DNA of 64,000 bases from UBA1738 sp045580145 (GCA_045580145.1 JAZNNI010000076.1:14281-78280), one strand, 5' to 3'; shown: positions 25,862-35,754, numbered from the stretch's first letter. Program-made: numbers and translations. Notes: generated by a model not told the origin, from the sequence alone.

Positions 25862-26518
25862 ATGAAAATAGTTTTAAGCAATGATGTTGGATTTTCTAAA
25901 AAAAGTATATTTTTATTTGTTTTTTTACTTTCGTTAGTTGTTATTTTTGCGCTTACAATAGCTGTTTTAGCACGTTTTAGACCTGTTTTTGAAGAAAAGG
26001 CATCAAATGCTGCAAAAATGCGGGCAACCGACATAATTAACAGAGCGTCCGATCATGTCTTTTCTGATATAAGCTCTGCAGAATTGGTAAATATAACGAC
26101 GAAAGAAAATGGAGAAATATCCTCAGTTGTCGCAGACAATATTGAAATTAACAAGTTTAAAACAAAATTGTCACGGTCTATTCAGGAACTTACTGAAAAT
26201 GAAAAAAATTCAACCATATATATTCCTCTTGGAAGCCTCACATCTTATCCCGTTCTTCAAGGAATAGGATATCGTATTCCGGTTAAAATTATGACCGATG
26301 GCTTTTCTAAAATTGATTTTAAAAGTGAATTTATAAATGCCGGAATTAATCAGGTTAAACATAAAATTTATGCTGAAACGACAGTTAATATTTCTGTTAT
26401 TTCAGCTGCAATGACGAAAACAGAAACAGTCACGGCAGAAATACCGATAGCTGAAACAGTAATTGTCGGAACTGTACCTAATTATTATGGCAATGGCTTA
26501 AGTGTTGTTGGGAGATGA
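25862..26518 (+). CDS. yunB: Sporulation protein YunB family
   Basis: A 218-residue protein with one N-terminal membrane segment (about residues 15-38, IFLFVFLLSLVVIFALTIAV). It is followed by ARFRPVFEEKASNAAKMRATDIINRA and later IPLGSLTSYPVLQGIGYRIPVKIM, both characteristic of YunB. In Bacillus this is a mother-cell, sigma-E-dependent gene of unclear biochemical role in spore formation. Here it is one of the main pointers to a spore-former. AAGGTGATATT precedes the ATG. ligA begins 3 bases after its stop. I could not assign a convincing sigma-E promoter. Confidence 0.88.
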   Translation: MKIVLSNDVGFSKKSIFLFVFLLSLVVIFALTIAVLARFRPVFEEKASNAAKMRATDIINRASDHVFSDISSAELVNITTKENGEISSVVADNIEINKFKTKLSRSIQELTENEKNSTIYIPLGSLTSYPVLQGIGYRIPVKIMTDGFSKIDFKSEFINAGINQVKHKIYAETTVNISVISAAMTKTETVTAEIPIAETVIVGTVPNYYGNGLSVVGR

Positions 26519-26521
26519 ATT

Positions 26522-28504
26522 ATGAAAGAAATACAAAAGCGTATTGAGGAATTATCAAATTTGCTTGACTATCATGCAAAAAAATATTATGTAGAGGATA
26601 ATCCTGAAATAACAGACTATGAATATGATATGATGCTTAGAGAGCTCGAAAATCTTGAAGCTGAGTATCCACAGTTTTTGTCGCCGTTATCTCCTACGCA
26701 AAGAGTGGGTGGGAAGCCTGTTGACAAATTTGAGCAGGTAACGCATATCGTTGCAATGGAAAGCTTGCAGGACGCTTTTTCTAAGGAAGAGGTATTTGAT
26801 TTTGACAGGAAAGTTTCCGATGTTGTCAATGAATATGATTATGTCGTGGAACATAAAATAGACGGATTATCGGTGTCTCTTGAGTATATCAATGGGGAAT
26901 TTGTGCGCGGTTCAACGCGTGGAGACGGGACTATCGGAGAAGATGTCACCCAAAATTTAAAAACAATTAAATCGATACCTATGAAGCTTAATGAGCCTGT
27001 ACCTTTTTTAGAGGTGCGTGGTGAAGTCTTTATTTCAAAGGAGAATTTTAAAAAAATTAATGCGGAGAGGGAAGATGCCGAAGAACCTACTTTTGCAAAT
27101 CCAAGAAATGCAGCAGCTGGCTCTCTTCGTCAACTTGACCCGAAAATTGCAGCGCAGCGGAAAATGGATATTTTTGTGTTTAATATCCAACAAATTGAAG
27201 GAAAAGAAATAGAGACACATATCGATGGACTTCGTTATCTTAAGCATCTTGGATTTAAAACCATTTTGAATGATACAATTTTTCCGGATATAAAGTCTGC
27301 CTTTGTACAGATAGAAAAAATTGGTGAAGAACGCGGAGATTTGCCATTTGAAATAGACGGAGCCGTTGTAAAGGTGAATAACCTTGATTTAAGAAAAGTG
27401 CTTGGCTCAACTGCAAAGTTCCCAAGATGGGCGATTGCATATAAATATCCACCTGAACAAAAAGAAACAAGGCTTCTTGATATATCTGTGCAGGTTGGAA
27501 GAACGGGCGCGATAACGCCTCTTGCTATTTTAGAGCCGGTACACCTGGCCGGAACAACAGTTTCACGTGCAACGCTTCATAATCAGGATTTTATTGATGA
27601 AAAAGATATAAAAATAGGAGATACTGTTGTAGTTCAGAAGGCTGGGGATATTATCCCTGAAATTCTTGAAGTAAAAAAAGAGAAGAGAAAAGGCGACGAG
27701 GTTTCTTTTGTTATGCCTAAAATATGTCCTGCCTGCGGCGCCAATGTAGTTCGAGAGGATGGCGAGGCGGCATTTCGTTGCACAGGTTCCGGCTGCCCAG
27801 CACAAATCACCCGAAATATCATACATTTTGTTTCTAGAAATGCAATGGATATTGATGGCTTGGGACCGGCTATAATTAATCAGCTTTTGGAACGTAATTT
27901 AATTAAAGATGCTGCAGATTTATACTATATAAAGGCAGAAGACGTAGAAGATATGGATAAGATGGGTAAAAAGTCTGCAGAAAATCTTATAAATGCAATA
28001 AATCGCTCCAAAGAAAATTCTTTGTCAAGACTTATTACAGCACTTGGAATACGCTTTGTAGGTGAAAAAGCTTCAAAACTTATTGCCGGATATGCCAAGA
28101 GTATGGACAGGCTTATTTCTCTTTCTAAAGAGGAATTAACTTCCATTGATGAAATAGGAGAAGTAATGGCAGAAAGTGTCATAAACTATTTTAATGAACC
28201 ACAAAATATTAAATTAATCGAAAAACTACGCATTGCAGGGGTTAATTTCGAAGAAGAAATTATCGAAACAACCGATCTGCGCTTTGAAAATATGACATTT
28301 GTTTTAACAGGTACACTTAGTGAATTTACACGAAGCGAAGCATCAGAAATAATAGAAAGATTCGGAGGAAAGACATCATCGAGTGTTTCTAAAAAAACGA
28401 CATACGTTCTAGCAGGAGAAGAAGCGGGAAGTAAACTCGACAAAGCCAATAAACTTGGCATAACCATTATCAGTGAAGATGAGTTTAAGGAAATGATTTT
28501 ATGA
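26522..28504 (+). CDS. ligA: NAD-dependent DNA ligase
   Basis: Seals nicks in replication and repair. The 660 residues hold the Ia domain (YYVEDNPEITDYEYD), the adenylation motif HKIDGLSVSLEY with nucleophile K112, GSTRGDGTIGEDVTQNL and VGRTGAITPLAILEPV. A four-Cys zinc finger (CPACGANV...CTGSGCPAQ), helix-hairpin-helix repeats (IDGLGPAIINQLL, ALGIRFVGEKASKLI) and a C-terminal BRCT domain (FVLTGTLSEFTRSEA) follow. Length and order are standard. Spacing to yunB is 3 bases and the stop overlaps the next gene by ATGA. Confidence 0.98.
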   Translation: MKEIQKRIEELSNLLDYHAKKYYVEDNPEITDYEYDMMLRELENLEAEYPQFLSPLSPTQRVGGKPVDKFEQVTHIVAMESLQDAFSKEEVFDFDRKVSDVVNEYDYVVEHKIDGLSVSLEYINGEFVRGSTRGDGTIGEDVTQNLKTIKSIPMKLNEPVPFLEVRGEVFISKENFKKINAEREDAEEPTFANPRNAAAGSLRQLDPKIAAQRKMDIFVFNIQQIEGKEIETHIDGLRYLKHLGFKTILNDTIFPDIKSAFVQIEKIGEERGDLPFEIDGAVVKVNNLDLRKVLGSTAKFPRWAIAYKYPPEQKETRLLDISVQVGRTGAITPLAILEPVHLAGTTVSRATLHNQDFIDEKDIKIGDTVVVQKAGDIIPEILEVKKEKRKGDEVSFVMPKICPACGANVVREDGEAAFRCTGSGCPAQITRNIIHFVSRNAMDIDGLGPAIINQLLERNLIKDAADLYYIKAEDVEDMDKMGKKSAENLINAINRSKENSLSRLITALGIRFVGEKASKLIAGYAKSMDRLISLSKEELTSIDEIGEVMAESVINYFNEPQNIKLIEKLRIAGVNFEEEIIETTDLRFENMTFVLTGTLSEFTRSEASEIIERFGGKTSSSVSKKTTYVLAGEEAGSKLDKANKLGITIISEDEFKEMIL

Positions 28505-29199
28505 AAGTTATAGTAGACTATAGAGCATCAAAGACCACATTTGATGCTCTTGAATTTTTAGGATACACTGTTATAAAAACACCGCGCATTAGTTATCTAT
28601 ATGACGCAATATGCACCCATACAGATGTTATGCTATATAAATTGGATGAAAAAACAGTTATAGTAGAGCCGAGCACATATGAGTATTTCAAAGAAAAACT
28701 ACATGGCATTAAAGTGGTTAAGGGAAAAACGATTTTAAATGAAAAATATCCATTTGATATTGCATATAATGCTGCACAAGTAGGTAAAAAGCTTATATGC
28801 AACGAGAAATATACCGATAGAAAAATTTTAGACTATTGTATAGAAAATGACATTAAAATAATAAATACAAAACAAGGATATAGTAAATGTTCGATTTGTG
28901 TTATTTCTGACAATGCAATTATAACCTCAGATAAAAACATTGCAATACAAGCAGAAAAAAACGAAATTGAAGTATTGTTGGTAAATGATGACAAAGTTAA
29001 ATTGAGAGGATTTGAACACGGATTTATAGGTGGTGCTACTGGACTGTTAAAAAAAGATTTACTGGCAGTAAATGGAAACATAAATCTGCATTCTGATGCG
29101 GACAAAATACTTAATTTTTTACAAAATCAAAAGATTCAGGTAATATCTTTAAATGATGGCGAAATAACGGACATCGGTTCAATAGTCGCTATGTATTAG
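28501..29199 (+). CDS. DUF6873-type protein, possible GME-fold
   Basis: A 232-residue cytoplasmic protein. The pattern is MKVIVDYRASKTTFDALE, then CTHTDVMLYKLDEKTVIVEP, YPFDIAYNAAQVGKKLICN, GYSKCSICVISDNAIITSD, HGFIGGATGL and the terminal TDIGSIVAMY. I associate this with the clostridial DUF6873 family, which is described as having the guanidine-modifying-enzyme fold; no catalytic residues are established. It overlaps ligA by 4 bases and so is translationally coupled to it. The family name rests on recall of motifs; the function is unknown. Confidence 0.65.
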   Translation: MKVIVDYRASKTTFDALEFLGYTVIKTPRISYLYDAICTHTDVMLYKLDEKTVIVEPSTYEYFKEKLHGIKVVKGKTILNEKYPFDIAYNAAQVGKKLICNEKYTDRKILDYCIENDIKIINTKQGYSKCSICVISDNAIITSDKNIAIQAEKNEIEVLLVNDDKVKLRGFEHGFIGGATGLLKKDLLAVNGNINLHSDADKILNFLQNQKIQVISLNDGEITDIGSIVAMY

Positions 29200-29545
29200 A
29201 CTTGCCATTTTTGTATTTTTCATCTTTTTTATTTTTTATCATATTCTTCCAATTATCAAACATATTGAACAAAAACAATTAATATTTTGAGCATATTTTG
29301 GTGATTATTCATCATTATTTTGCTTGCAATAAATTAAAAGAAATAATACAATTTAAATAGATTGAGGAAGAATAAGACAAGTACGATATATTTCAACTTA
29401 CCTTATACGCATTTATTTATAATTTTCAGTAATTATAAATATCGGCACATAGTACTGTCATAGTTTAGAAGATAATTTCCTTGATAGAGATAAAAGCCTT
29501 CAAGGATGTAATATATTAACAAAATAAAAACTTAGGAGGATGAAG
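29200..29545 (+). promoter_or_regulatory. Promoter and long structured leader of the surface-protein operon
   Basis: No gene lies in this 346-base stretch. A promoter TTGCAA (29324-29329)-N17-TACAAT (29347-29352) would start RNA near 29359, giving a leader of about 187 bases. It contains two hairpins: ATTTATAATT (29415-29424)/AATTATAAAT (29431-29440), and TCCTTGA (29478-29484)/TCAAGGA (29500-29506). It ends with AGGAGG (29534-29539). No known riboswitch class was recognised. Long stable leaders are common on abundant surface-protein mRNAs. Confidence 0.6.
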
Positions 29546-32134
29546 ATGAAAAAAATAATTAGTGTATTGCTTCTGACAATGTATGCCGTAACTAATTTTG
29601 CATTTACAGTGTCAGCGGCAGGCGCAGGTGGTAGTGCAGGTGCTGGTGGCGGAAGTACATCTGCCCCATCAACTGACATATCTATTTACACAGAAAATCT
29701 GTTTGGGGATGCGTACTATAACTGTGACACAGTTACAGAAGGAGTAGGTGTTCAGGGTAATTCAGGCGGAGATGCATTTGATGAATCCGTAGAAACAGGT
29801 ACAGATGCATATGATACTGCATCAATCAAGTTGACAGGAAGACATCGTAACCTTTTTGAGAAGACTGTTGCAGGTGACGACCTTCTCGGAAAATCAGTAA
29901 AGGTTTCACTTAAGTTAAAGGTATCTGAAGCTGCATATAGCGGTGTATCTACAAAACCGGTAAGATTCTATTACAGAGTTCAGTATAACGACGGAACAAC
30001 TGACGGACAGATAGCAGCTTCTTATCTTGAGACAACAAATCTTGTATCAACATCTTGGGCTGACTACAGCATAACATTTGACATTCCTGCAGATGGTGGA
30101 CTTACAGGAACTCAAACCTGCACAGATATCAGCTTCTATGCAAGAATTGGTAATAACTTATCAGGTGCTCAAGGTGAAACATCTGCTTGGGTTGACTGCA
30201 TTTCACTCTATGCGCTTCCTAACGAGACAGAGCTTACAACAACTGTTGAATCAATAGTTCCAGTCGATGTTGACGGAAAGACAGAAAGCGTTGAACTTAC
30301 TCTTAATACAACATATGTAAATATTGCTGGTTTTGATGCTGCTTCAGTGACTCTTAATGATAATGATTTGACAATGGATACTGACTATTATGTATCGATT
30401 ATCCCCGCTGCAGAAGATAAAAGTAAGGTTATAATTACATTCGACATTCCAAAGTACATAATGAATTTTACAGTAAGTGGAATTAAAGATTTGTGGGGAC
30501 GTGCCATAGATGAGACTAATGCTGAGTTAGATTTTGACAGAGAACATACTTCCGTAACTTCTGCAAACGGCATTGAAGGAACAGATGGAAACTATACTGG
30601 TGTTGAACTTCTGTTAAATACAAGATACGTAGAAGACCTGAGCACAATGTCTGCAATATTAGATGGTGATTCCTTTGAGGAATATACCTCTCGTGTTGAT
30701 GTTGTTGACTCAACGACTTCAAAAATAGTTATTACATTCAACAATCCACAATCATTTGAAACATTTGCTGTTTCCGGCATTAAGGATTCGTGGGGAAGAA
30801 ATGTTGATACATCAGCTGCAATAATCACGAACTACACTTTAGCTTCCTATACAACAAATCTCTTGGGAGATGCATTTACAAATTGTGATACAAGCGAAGA
30901 TGTTACTGCAACTATGGCTTCAGGTAGTTCAGGATATACCAGAGAATTGGATACAACCACATCATATAGCGGTGCAGGTTCAATTAAAATAACAGGTAGT
31001 TCAGGAGCTTCTCCAAATGCAATTTATGGCTATACTGCTATGTCTAAAAGTGAGAGTCCAAGCAAGGTTATGGCATCTGCGTTTATTAAAAAGTCAAGCG
31101 ACCTTGTTATGACCGTCGGTGGAAAACATCCTGTAAACACTGATAGAAATGTAACGGGTGAAAATGCGGATACTTCTCCTACATTTACACGAGTAAGATT
31201 TTATGTGGAAGCAAAATATCTTCTTCCGGGAAATAGCGAAGAGTCAAAGATTACTATTAACAAAGAGACAATAATAGTTAATATAGATACTGAAAATAAC
31301 GATTGGCAGTGTGTTTCAAAGCTTATTGAGTTAGATTACAGCCTGATTCCATCTAATGCAACAATGACAAAGTTGGAGCTTGTTATGAGACTTGATAACG
31401 GACGAGGAAGCACAAATATTGAACAGGGAAGTATATGGATAGATGAGATTAAGATGCTGAGAGTTCCGGATGTTGGGACATATCCTGTAAGCTACATAGG
31501 AAGTGAACCGTCTGATGGAAACACAAATGGTGAGACTGATAAGGTTGTGTTTAAGTTCAGCGGCCCTGTTCACACAGGTTCTGTTTCAAAAGGAATAGTT
31601 ACCATTAATGGAGAAGAAACAAAGGTATCCTTCTCCGGTACATATGACAATCTTGAAAATATCACAAGACTTGTGATTTCACCGGTAGGCGGATTTAATA
31701 ATGATACTGCTTACACGGTAAGTATTACAGGAATTACTGATGCCTGGGGAGAGGCTATTATAGGAACTTTCTCTACCAGTTTTACAACTATAAAGAAATA
31801 TGATATAACAAGTAGTTTTGTAAAGGTTGCAGGAGGAGTGGAAGGTGCAACGCTTACTCATCCTGAAAATGGCGATATAAAAGCTAAATTTGATATAACA
31901 AATAATACACAAAGTGATATGAATGTTATACTTATTCTTGCGGAATGTAATGGCGATACAATAGAAAAATTTGCACTGTCGCCGCAATATACCAATGTTG
32001 CATCCGGTTTGACACAGAGCCTTGAAGCGACAATTACAGGATTTACTGTCGGAGAAGGTAAGTACCTCAAGGCATTTTTGTGGAACACAGTTGACGGGCA
32101 TTTGATAATGTCTCCGATTAAAAAATTAGAATAG
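29546..32134 (+). CDS. Secreted protein with duplicated carbohydrate-binding-like and Ig-like modules
   Basis: An 862-residue exoprotein. The start is ATG at 29546, because AGGAGG touches the ATG at 29540 but lies 6 bases before 29546. A signal peptide (MKKIISVLLLTMYAVTNFAF, cut near TVSAA) is followed by a Gly/Ser/Ala linker. A jelly-roll-like module opens with ENLFGDAYYNCDT, and a second copy opens with TNLLGDAFTNCDT near residue 438. Ig-like (Big_5-type) domains carry VELTLNTTYV / VELLLNTRYV and SGIKDLWGRAID / SGIKDSWGRNVD, with a third near residue 650. There is no SLH, LPXTG or catalytic motif. It probably binds polysaccharide outside the cell. It is first in a run of four exoprotein genes. 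Confidence 0.8.
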   Translation: MKKIISVLLLTMYAVTNFAFTVSAAGAGGSAGAGGGSTSAPSTDISIYTENLFGDAYYNCDTVTEGVGVQGNSGGDAFDESVETGTDAYDTASIKLTGRHRNLFEKTVAGDDLLGKSVKVSLKLKVSEAAYSGVSTKPVRFYYRVQYNDGTTDGQIAASYLETTNLVSTSWADYSITFDIPADGGLTGTQTCTDISFYARIGNNLSGAQGETSAWVDCISLYALPNETELTTTVESIVPVDVDGKTESVELTLNTTYVNIAGFDAASVTLNDNDLTMDTDYYVSIIPAAEDKSKVIITFDIPKYIMNFTVSGIKDLWGRAIDETNAELDFDREHTSVTSANGIEGTDGNYTGVELLLNTRYVEDLSTMSAILDGDSFEEYTSRVDVVDSTTSKIVITFNNPQSFETFAVSGIKDSWGRNVDTSAAIITNYTLASYTTNLLGDAFTNCDTSEDVTATMASGSSGYTRELDTTTSYSGAGSIKITGSSGASPNAIYGYTAMSKSESPSKVMASAFIKKSSDLVMTVGGKHPVNTDRNVTGENADTSPTFTRVRFYVEAKYLLPGNSEESKITINKETIIVNIDTENNDWQCVSKLIELDYSLIPSNATMTKLELVMRLDNGRGSTNIEQGSIWIDEIKMLRVPDVGTYPVSYIGSEPSDGNTNGETDKVVFKFSGPVHTGSVSKGIVTINGEETKVSFSGTYDNLENITRLVISPVGGFNNDTAYTVSITGITDAWGEAIIGTFSTSFTTIKKYDITSSFVKVAGGVEGATLTHPENGDIKAKFDITNNTQSDMNVILILAECNGDTIEKFALSPQYTNVASGLTQSLEATITGFTVGEGKYLKAFLWNTVDGHLIMSPIKKLE

Positions 32135-32147
32135 GGGGTAGAGCTTA

Positions 32148-32789
32148 ATGAAGAAAAAGATTTTAGCTTTTTTGATGGCACTTACTGTGGTGCTTGGTAA
32201 TTGCAGTATGGCTGCAGAGATTGAAATATCACAGGAAGTTGAGGAAGTAAAAGAGGCTCAAACTCTTTTGATGTCCTCTCCAGGTTGGCCGACAGCTCAC
32301 TATTACGATGTTAACAACCCAAATGGATGGGATGTTGACAGACGCGGTGGTGATATTTCACAGCTTTATCGTGAATATATTGCTATGGTGGATACCTCTG
32401 AGGAATATGCAGTTACTATGTCTCACGACATAGAAAGTCGTACAAGCGGTAAGATTACCCTTGAAACAACATTTAAATTCTTGGATAATGTACCGGGATT
32501 TTCTTTCAGTATATTAGGCGAGGGCGACAGGAATGCAGTTAAATTGATTACTGAAAATGGAGACCTCAAATACGTTCAGGGTAAGAATGCCGTTAAGGTA
32601 GCGGATATTGAGGAAGCCGAGTGGATGCCTATTAAAATAATTGCAGACCTGGACAATAGAACTGCTGAACTTATAATCTGCGGGGAATATATAGATGTGT
32701 TCCCTTTTAGTGAAGATATAGGTGAAATAAACAGAGTTCGCTTAAAAACTCCTGAAGAAAGAGAATGCTGTTCCAGTTTAAGTATATGA
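32148..32789 (+). CDS. N-terminal fragment of a frameshifted WbsX/GH99-like exoprotein
   Basis: Encodes a signal peptide (MKKKILAFLMALTVVLGNCS, cut near MAAE) and one beta-rich laminin-G/concanavalin-like module, then stops at a TGA (32787-32789). The following frame continues the same protein in the -1 frame: the end of this module (LSI + MRVVENY across the junction) matches the corresponding end of the next module (ITIRDVVAF). A single restored base at about 32786 would join both into one protein of about 1,198 residues. The ribosome site GGGGG lies 8-10 bases before ATG 32148, 13 bases after the previous gene. A real deletion and a sequence error are both possible. Confidence 0.75.
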   Translation: MKKKILAFLMALTVVLGNCSMAAEIEISQEVEEVKEAQTLLMSSPGWPTAHYYDVNNPNGWDVDRRGGDISQLYREYIAMVDTSEEYAVTMSHDIESRTSGKITLETTFKFLDNVPGFSFSILGEGDRNAVKLITENGDLKYVQGKNAVKVADIEEAEWMPIKIIADLDNRTAELIICGEYIDVFPFSEDIGEINRVRLKTPEERECCSSLSI

Positions 32790-35743
32790 GAGTAGTTGAA
32801 AATTACCTTGTATATGAAGACTTTTTAGGAGATAAATTCCCATATGATTGGGAGTGCATACCGGATAATAAAAATGCTGTAGAGGTTGTTCCTTATGTGG
32901 GAAGATACGGAGGAGTACTTTATCCTGATTTAGTAATTAAGGATGACAGCATTATAAAAGAAACACTAATAAGAAAAGTGTTTGAAAAAGCAGATGGAAA
33001 TGTTATTTTAGAATTCAGATTTTTGAGAAGTGATAAGTCTGACGGGATGAAATTCAGACTCAAAAATGAAAATGAAACAGCTATCGAGCTTGCTATTTCA
33101 GGAGAAAATCTTGTAAACTCCAAGGGAGAGGTACTGACACATATTTCAGACCATATGTATCATATTTTGCGTATGGAGGCTAATACTGAGACCCAGACTG
33201 TGCTTGTAAAATATAATGCAAGAAAGCTGATTGAACTTCCTTTTGATGAGGCTACTAAATATATCGACAGACTAGAGTTTGCTACAAGTGTGACAGGTAA
33301 GGGTGAAATCACAATTCGTGACGTAGTTGCATTTGTTAAGGACGAGCTTCCGGCAGATTATCCTACAGAACCGGTTGTACCTAAGGATTCAGATAACATA
33401 ACAACAGTTATGATGTCTTGCGACCTTTGGAATGAGGAAGGAAATAGTTGGGACTTAGCTACTGCATATGACTACAAGGAGCCATACCTTGGATGGTATG
33501 ATGAAACAAAGCCTGAGCTTGCGGATTGGCAGATAAAGTGGATGGTTGAGCACGGAATAGATGCTGAAATGAAGTGCTGGTATTCAGATGAAGGGGAATA
33601 CAAGGGCAAGCCACTGCGTCCTATAGAGCATGATTCAGCGCTTAACGGATTTTTCAATGCAGAATATTCTGATTATATTAAAACAGGTATGCTCGTTTGC
33701 TGGAATCCGCATACTTCCAATCCTGTAGGGCAGTGGAGAAATACAATTGTTCCTTACTGGATTGAGCAGTATTTCTTGGATAGCAGATACCTTGTTATAG
33801 ACAATAAGCCAGTTGTATATATCCTTTCTCCAAATAAGTTTGTATCTTCATTTGGAAGCGAAGAAAGAGTAAAAGAGGAATTTGAATATTTGCGCGAAGA
33901 ATGCAGAAAAGTTGGCTTTGATGGTGTTTATTTAGCTGCACTTTGTCAGAACTTAAATAATGCCAGCAATTTTGAATCAGCAGAAAAGTGTGGCTTTGAC
34001 AATGCGTTCATATATTCATGGGGACGCGATTCTTATAAGGCTGAATTTCAGATAGCACAGCACGAAAAACGCTTTGCATGGGATACTATTAAGTCAATTC
34101 CTGTTCTATCAGTAGGCTACTGCGATGAAGACGAGAATAAAGACTATGAGATGATATATTCTACTTCTGAGACATTCAAAGAGGTTGCTGAGTACATAAA
34201 ATATGACCTTATGCCAAAAACTGATAAAAATGACCTTGCAAGCAAAATGGTTGCGATTGACAACTGGAATGAGTGGGGAGAAGGTCATTTCATCAATCCT
34301 TCAAAGCTAAATGGCTTTGGTTATTTGGACGTGATACGAGAAGTGTTCTCTGATGGCGGTGAACATACTGACGATATTCCGACTGAAAATCAAAGGAACA
34401 GACTGAATAACCGCCGTGCAAATGATAGAAGATGGATGTCATATATTCACCCGTCGGATGAAGAAAAGCCTACAAAGGTTTTAAAGGGCTGGTATTTTAA
34501 TAATCCTGATGATGCTGATGACTGGACCATTGACAAACAGATTGACGAACTTTCTGTAAAAGATGGTGCTTTGGTTGGTAAAACAATCGGAAAGGATGCC
34601 GGAATTGTATTAAAGGACGACCAAAAGCTTGATATAACTTATGCAACATATGTAAAGGTTAGATTTAAGTCAGATGGTGTTGACTCAGAGTCTGATGAGG
34701 ATACTGAGATATTCTATATAACAGAAGAAAACAATAAATGGACACAGGCTCAAGCTGCAAGAATAAGTATTGAGGAAGACGGTCTTTACCATGACTACTA
34801 TTTCAATATGGGTGGTCTTAAGACGTGGGATGGAAATCTTAGCAAAATCAGATATGACGTTTCGCGTAAGGCCGATACAAACTTCGCTATAGAAAGTATA
34901 GAAATTCTTGAAGACACTGGACTTGTTACACTTTTTGTAGACGGCAAAAAGCAGGATTTTAAAGGAAAGACAAAGAATATAGATGGTACAGTTTATGTTC
35001 CAACAAAACCGCTTGCAGGTTATCAGGATGCACTTGAATGTTCTGTTATTTTTAGAAATGATGACCAGACTGTAACTGTAACCCATAAGAAAGCAGAAAT
35101 GAAGTTTACTATCGGTAGCGATATTCTTATTTTGAATGGTAAGGAAGAAAAACTCTCTGCACCGATTGAAAGAGTAAATGGCCTTGTGAATCTGCCTATC
35201 AGATTTATCGTAGAGGCGATTGGCGCTGAGATTGCATGGAATGGCGAAACACGTTCTATCGAAATAACAACGCCGAAAGAGCCAGAACCGGTATCTGATT
35301 ATGATATTTCAACAAGAATTCCTTATCAGTACGAATTTGAGCTTAAAAATGATCTTGAAGGATGGGAAGCAAACACTAACTCTACCTTCGCCCGTGCAAA
35401 AGTTGCTGACGGGGTCTTCTTCTTAAGAGCAATGACTACTGACCCTAATATCTATCTTAATACTTCGATTGATACTTCTAAGTATAAAACATTGACAGTT
35501 GGTATTAAGAATGAAACCGAAAAAGATGTATTCCAAGTGTTCTGGGCATCTACTGAAGCAGGTGGAATTAGTGCAGAAAACAGTGCTAAAGTAACTATTT
35601 CCACAAAGGATGAAGACTTTAAGGAATATACTATTGACCTGTCTTCTGTTGAAAATTGGAGAGGTACAGTCACAAGACTCAGAATTGACCCTATAAATGG
35701 TATGGGTGCTGTGTCGATTGACTATATTAGATTTACCGAATAA
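32786..35743 (+). CDS. WbsX/GH99-like glycan-active protein with copper-amine-oxidase-N-like domain (C-terminal part of frameshifted gene)
   Basis: About 985 residues in the -1 frame relative to the preceding fragment. ATG 32786 overlaps that fragment's TGA, but there is no ribosome site and no signal peptide. In order: a second LamG-like module (1-195); a TIM-barrel region of the WbsX/GH99-like kind (about 200-520: MSCDLWNEEG, GMLVCWNPHTSNP, KPVVYILSP, IDNWNEWGEGHFINPSK); a beta module with GWYFNNPDDADDW; a copper-amine-oxidase N-terminal-like domain (LFVDGKKQ...VNLPIRFIVEAIGAEIAWN); and a C-terminal CBM-like domain. WbsX-type proteins sit in polysaccharide loci as glycosidases or transferases. 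Export depends on fusion to the upstream signal peptide. Confidence 0.78.
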   Translation: MRVVENYLVYEDFLGDKFPYDWECIPDNKNAVEVVPYVGRYGGVLYPDLVIKDDSIIKETLIRKVFEKADGNVILEFRFLRSDKSDGMKFRLKNENETAIELAISGENLVNSKGEVLTHISDHMYHILRMEANTETQTVLVKYNARKLIELPFDEATKYIDRLEFATSVTGKGEITIRDVVAFVKDELPADYPTEPVVPKDSDNITTVMMSCDLWNEEGNSWDLATAYDYKEPYLGWYDETKPELADWQIKWMVEHGIDAEMKCWYSDEGEYKGKPLRPIEHDSALNGFFNAEYSDYIKTGMLVCWNPHTSNPVGQWRNTIVPYWIEQYFLDSRYLVIDNKPVVYILSPNKFVSSFGSEERVKEEFEYLREECRKVGFDGVYLAALCQNLNNASNFESAEKCGFDNAFIYSWGRDSYKAEFQIAQHEKRFAWDTIKSIPVLSVGYCDEDENKDYEMIYSTSETFKEVAEYIKYDLMPKTDKNDLASKMVAIDNWNEWGEGHFINPSKLNGFGYLDVIREVFSDGGEHTDDIPTENQRNRLNNRRANDRRWMSYIHPSDEEKPTKVLKGWYFNNPDDADDWTIDKQIDELSVKDGALVGKTIGKDAGIVLKDDQKLDITYATYVKVRFKSDGVDSESDEDTEIFYITEENNKWTQAQAARISIEEDGLYHDYYFNMGGLKTWDGNLSKIRYDVSRKADTNFAIESIEILEDTGLVTLFVDGKKQDFKGKTKNIDGTVYVPTKPLAGYQDALECSVIFRNDDQTVTVTHKKAEMKFTIGSDILILNGKEEKLSAPIERVNGLVNLPIRFIVEAIGAEIAWNGETRSIEITTPKEPEPVSDYDISTRIPYQYEFELKNDLEGWEANTNSTFARAKVADGVFFLRAMTTDPNIYLNTSIDTSKYKTLTVGIKNETEKDVFQVFWASTEAGGISAENSAKVTISTKDEDFKEYTIDLSSVENWRGTVTRLRIDPINGMGAVSIDYIRFTE

Positions 35744-35754
35744 GGAGAAAATCA

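Noticed and set aside
31679..32181. Minus-strand open frames of 107-140 codons inside the duplicated exoprotein gene
   Set aside because: Composition is that of antisense sequence, no ribosome site, no homology; the + strand gene explains the region.
32765..32795. Programmed -1 ribosomal frameshift at the split WbsX-like gene
   Set aside because: No X-XXY-YYZ slippery heptamer is present in the zero frame before the TGA, and no clear downstream pseudoknot was seen. An indel is simpler.
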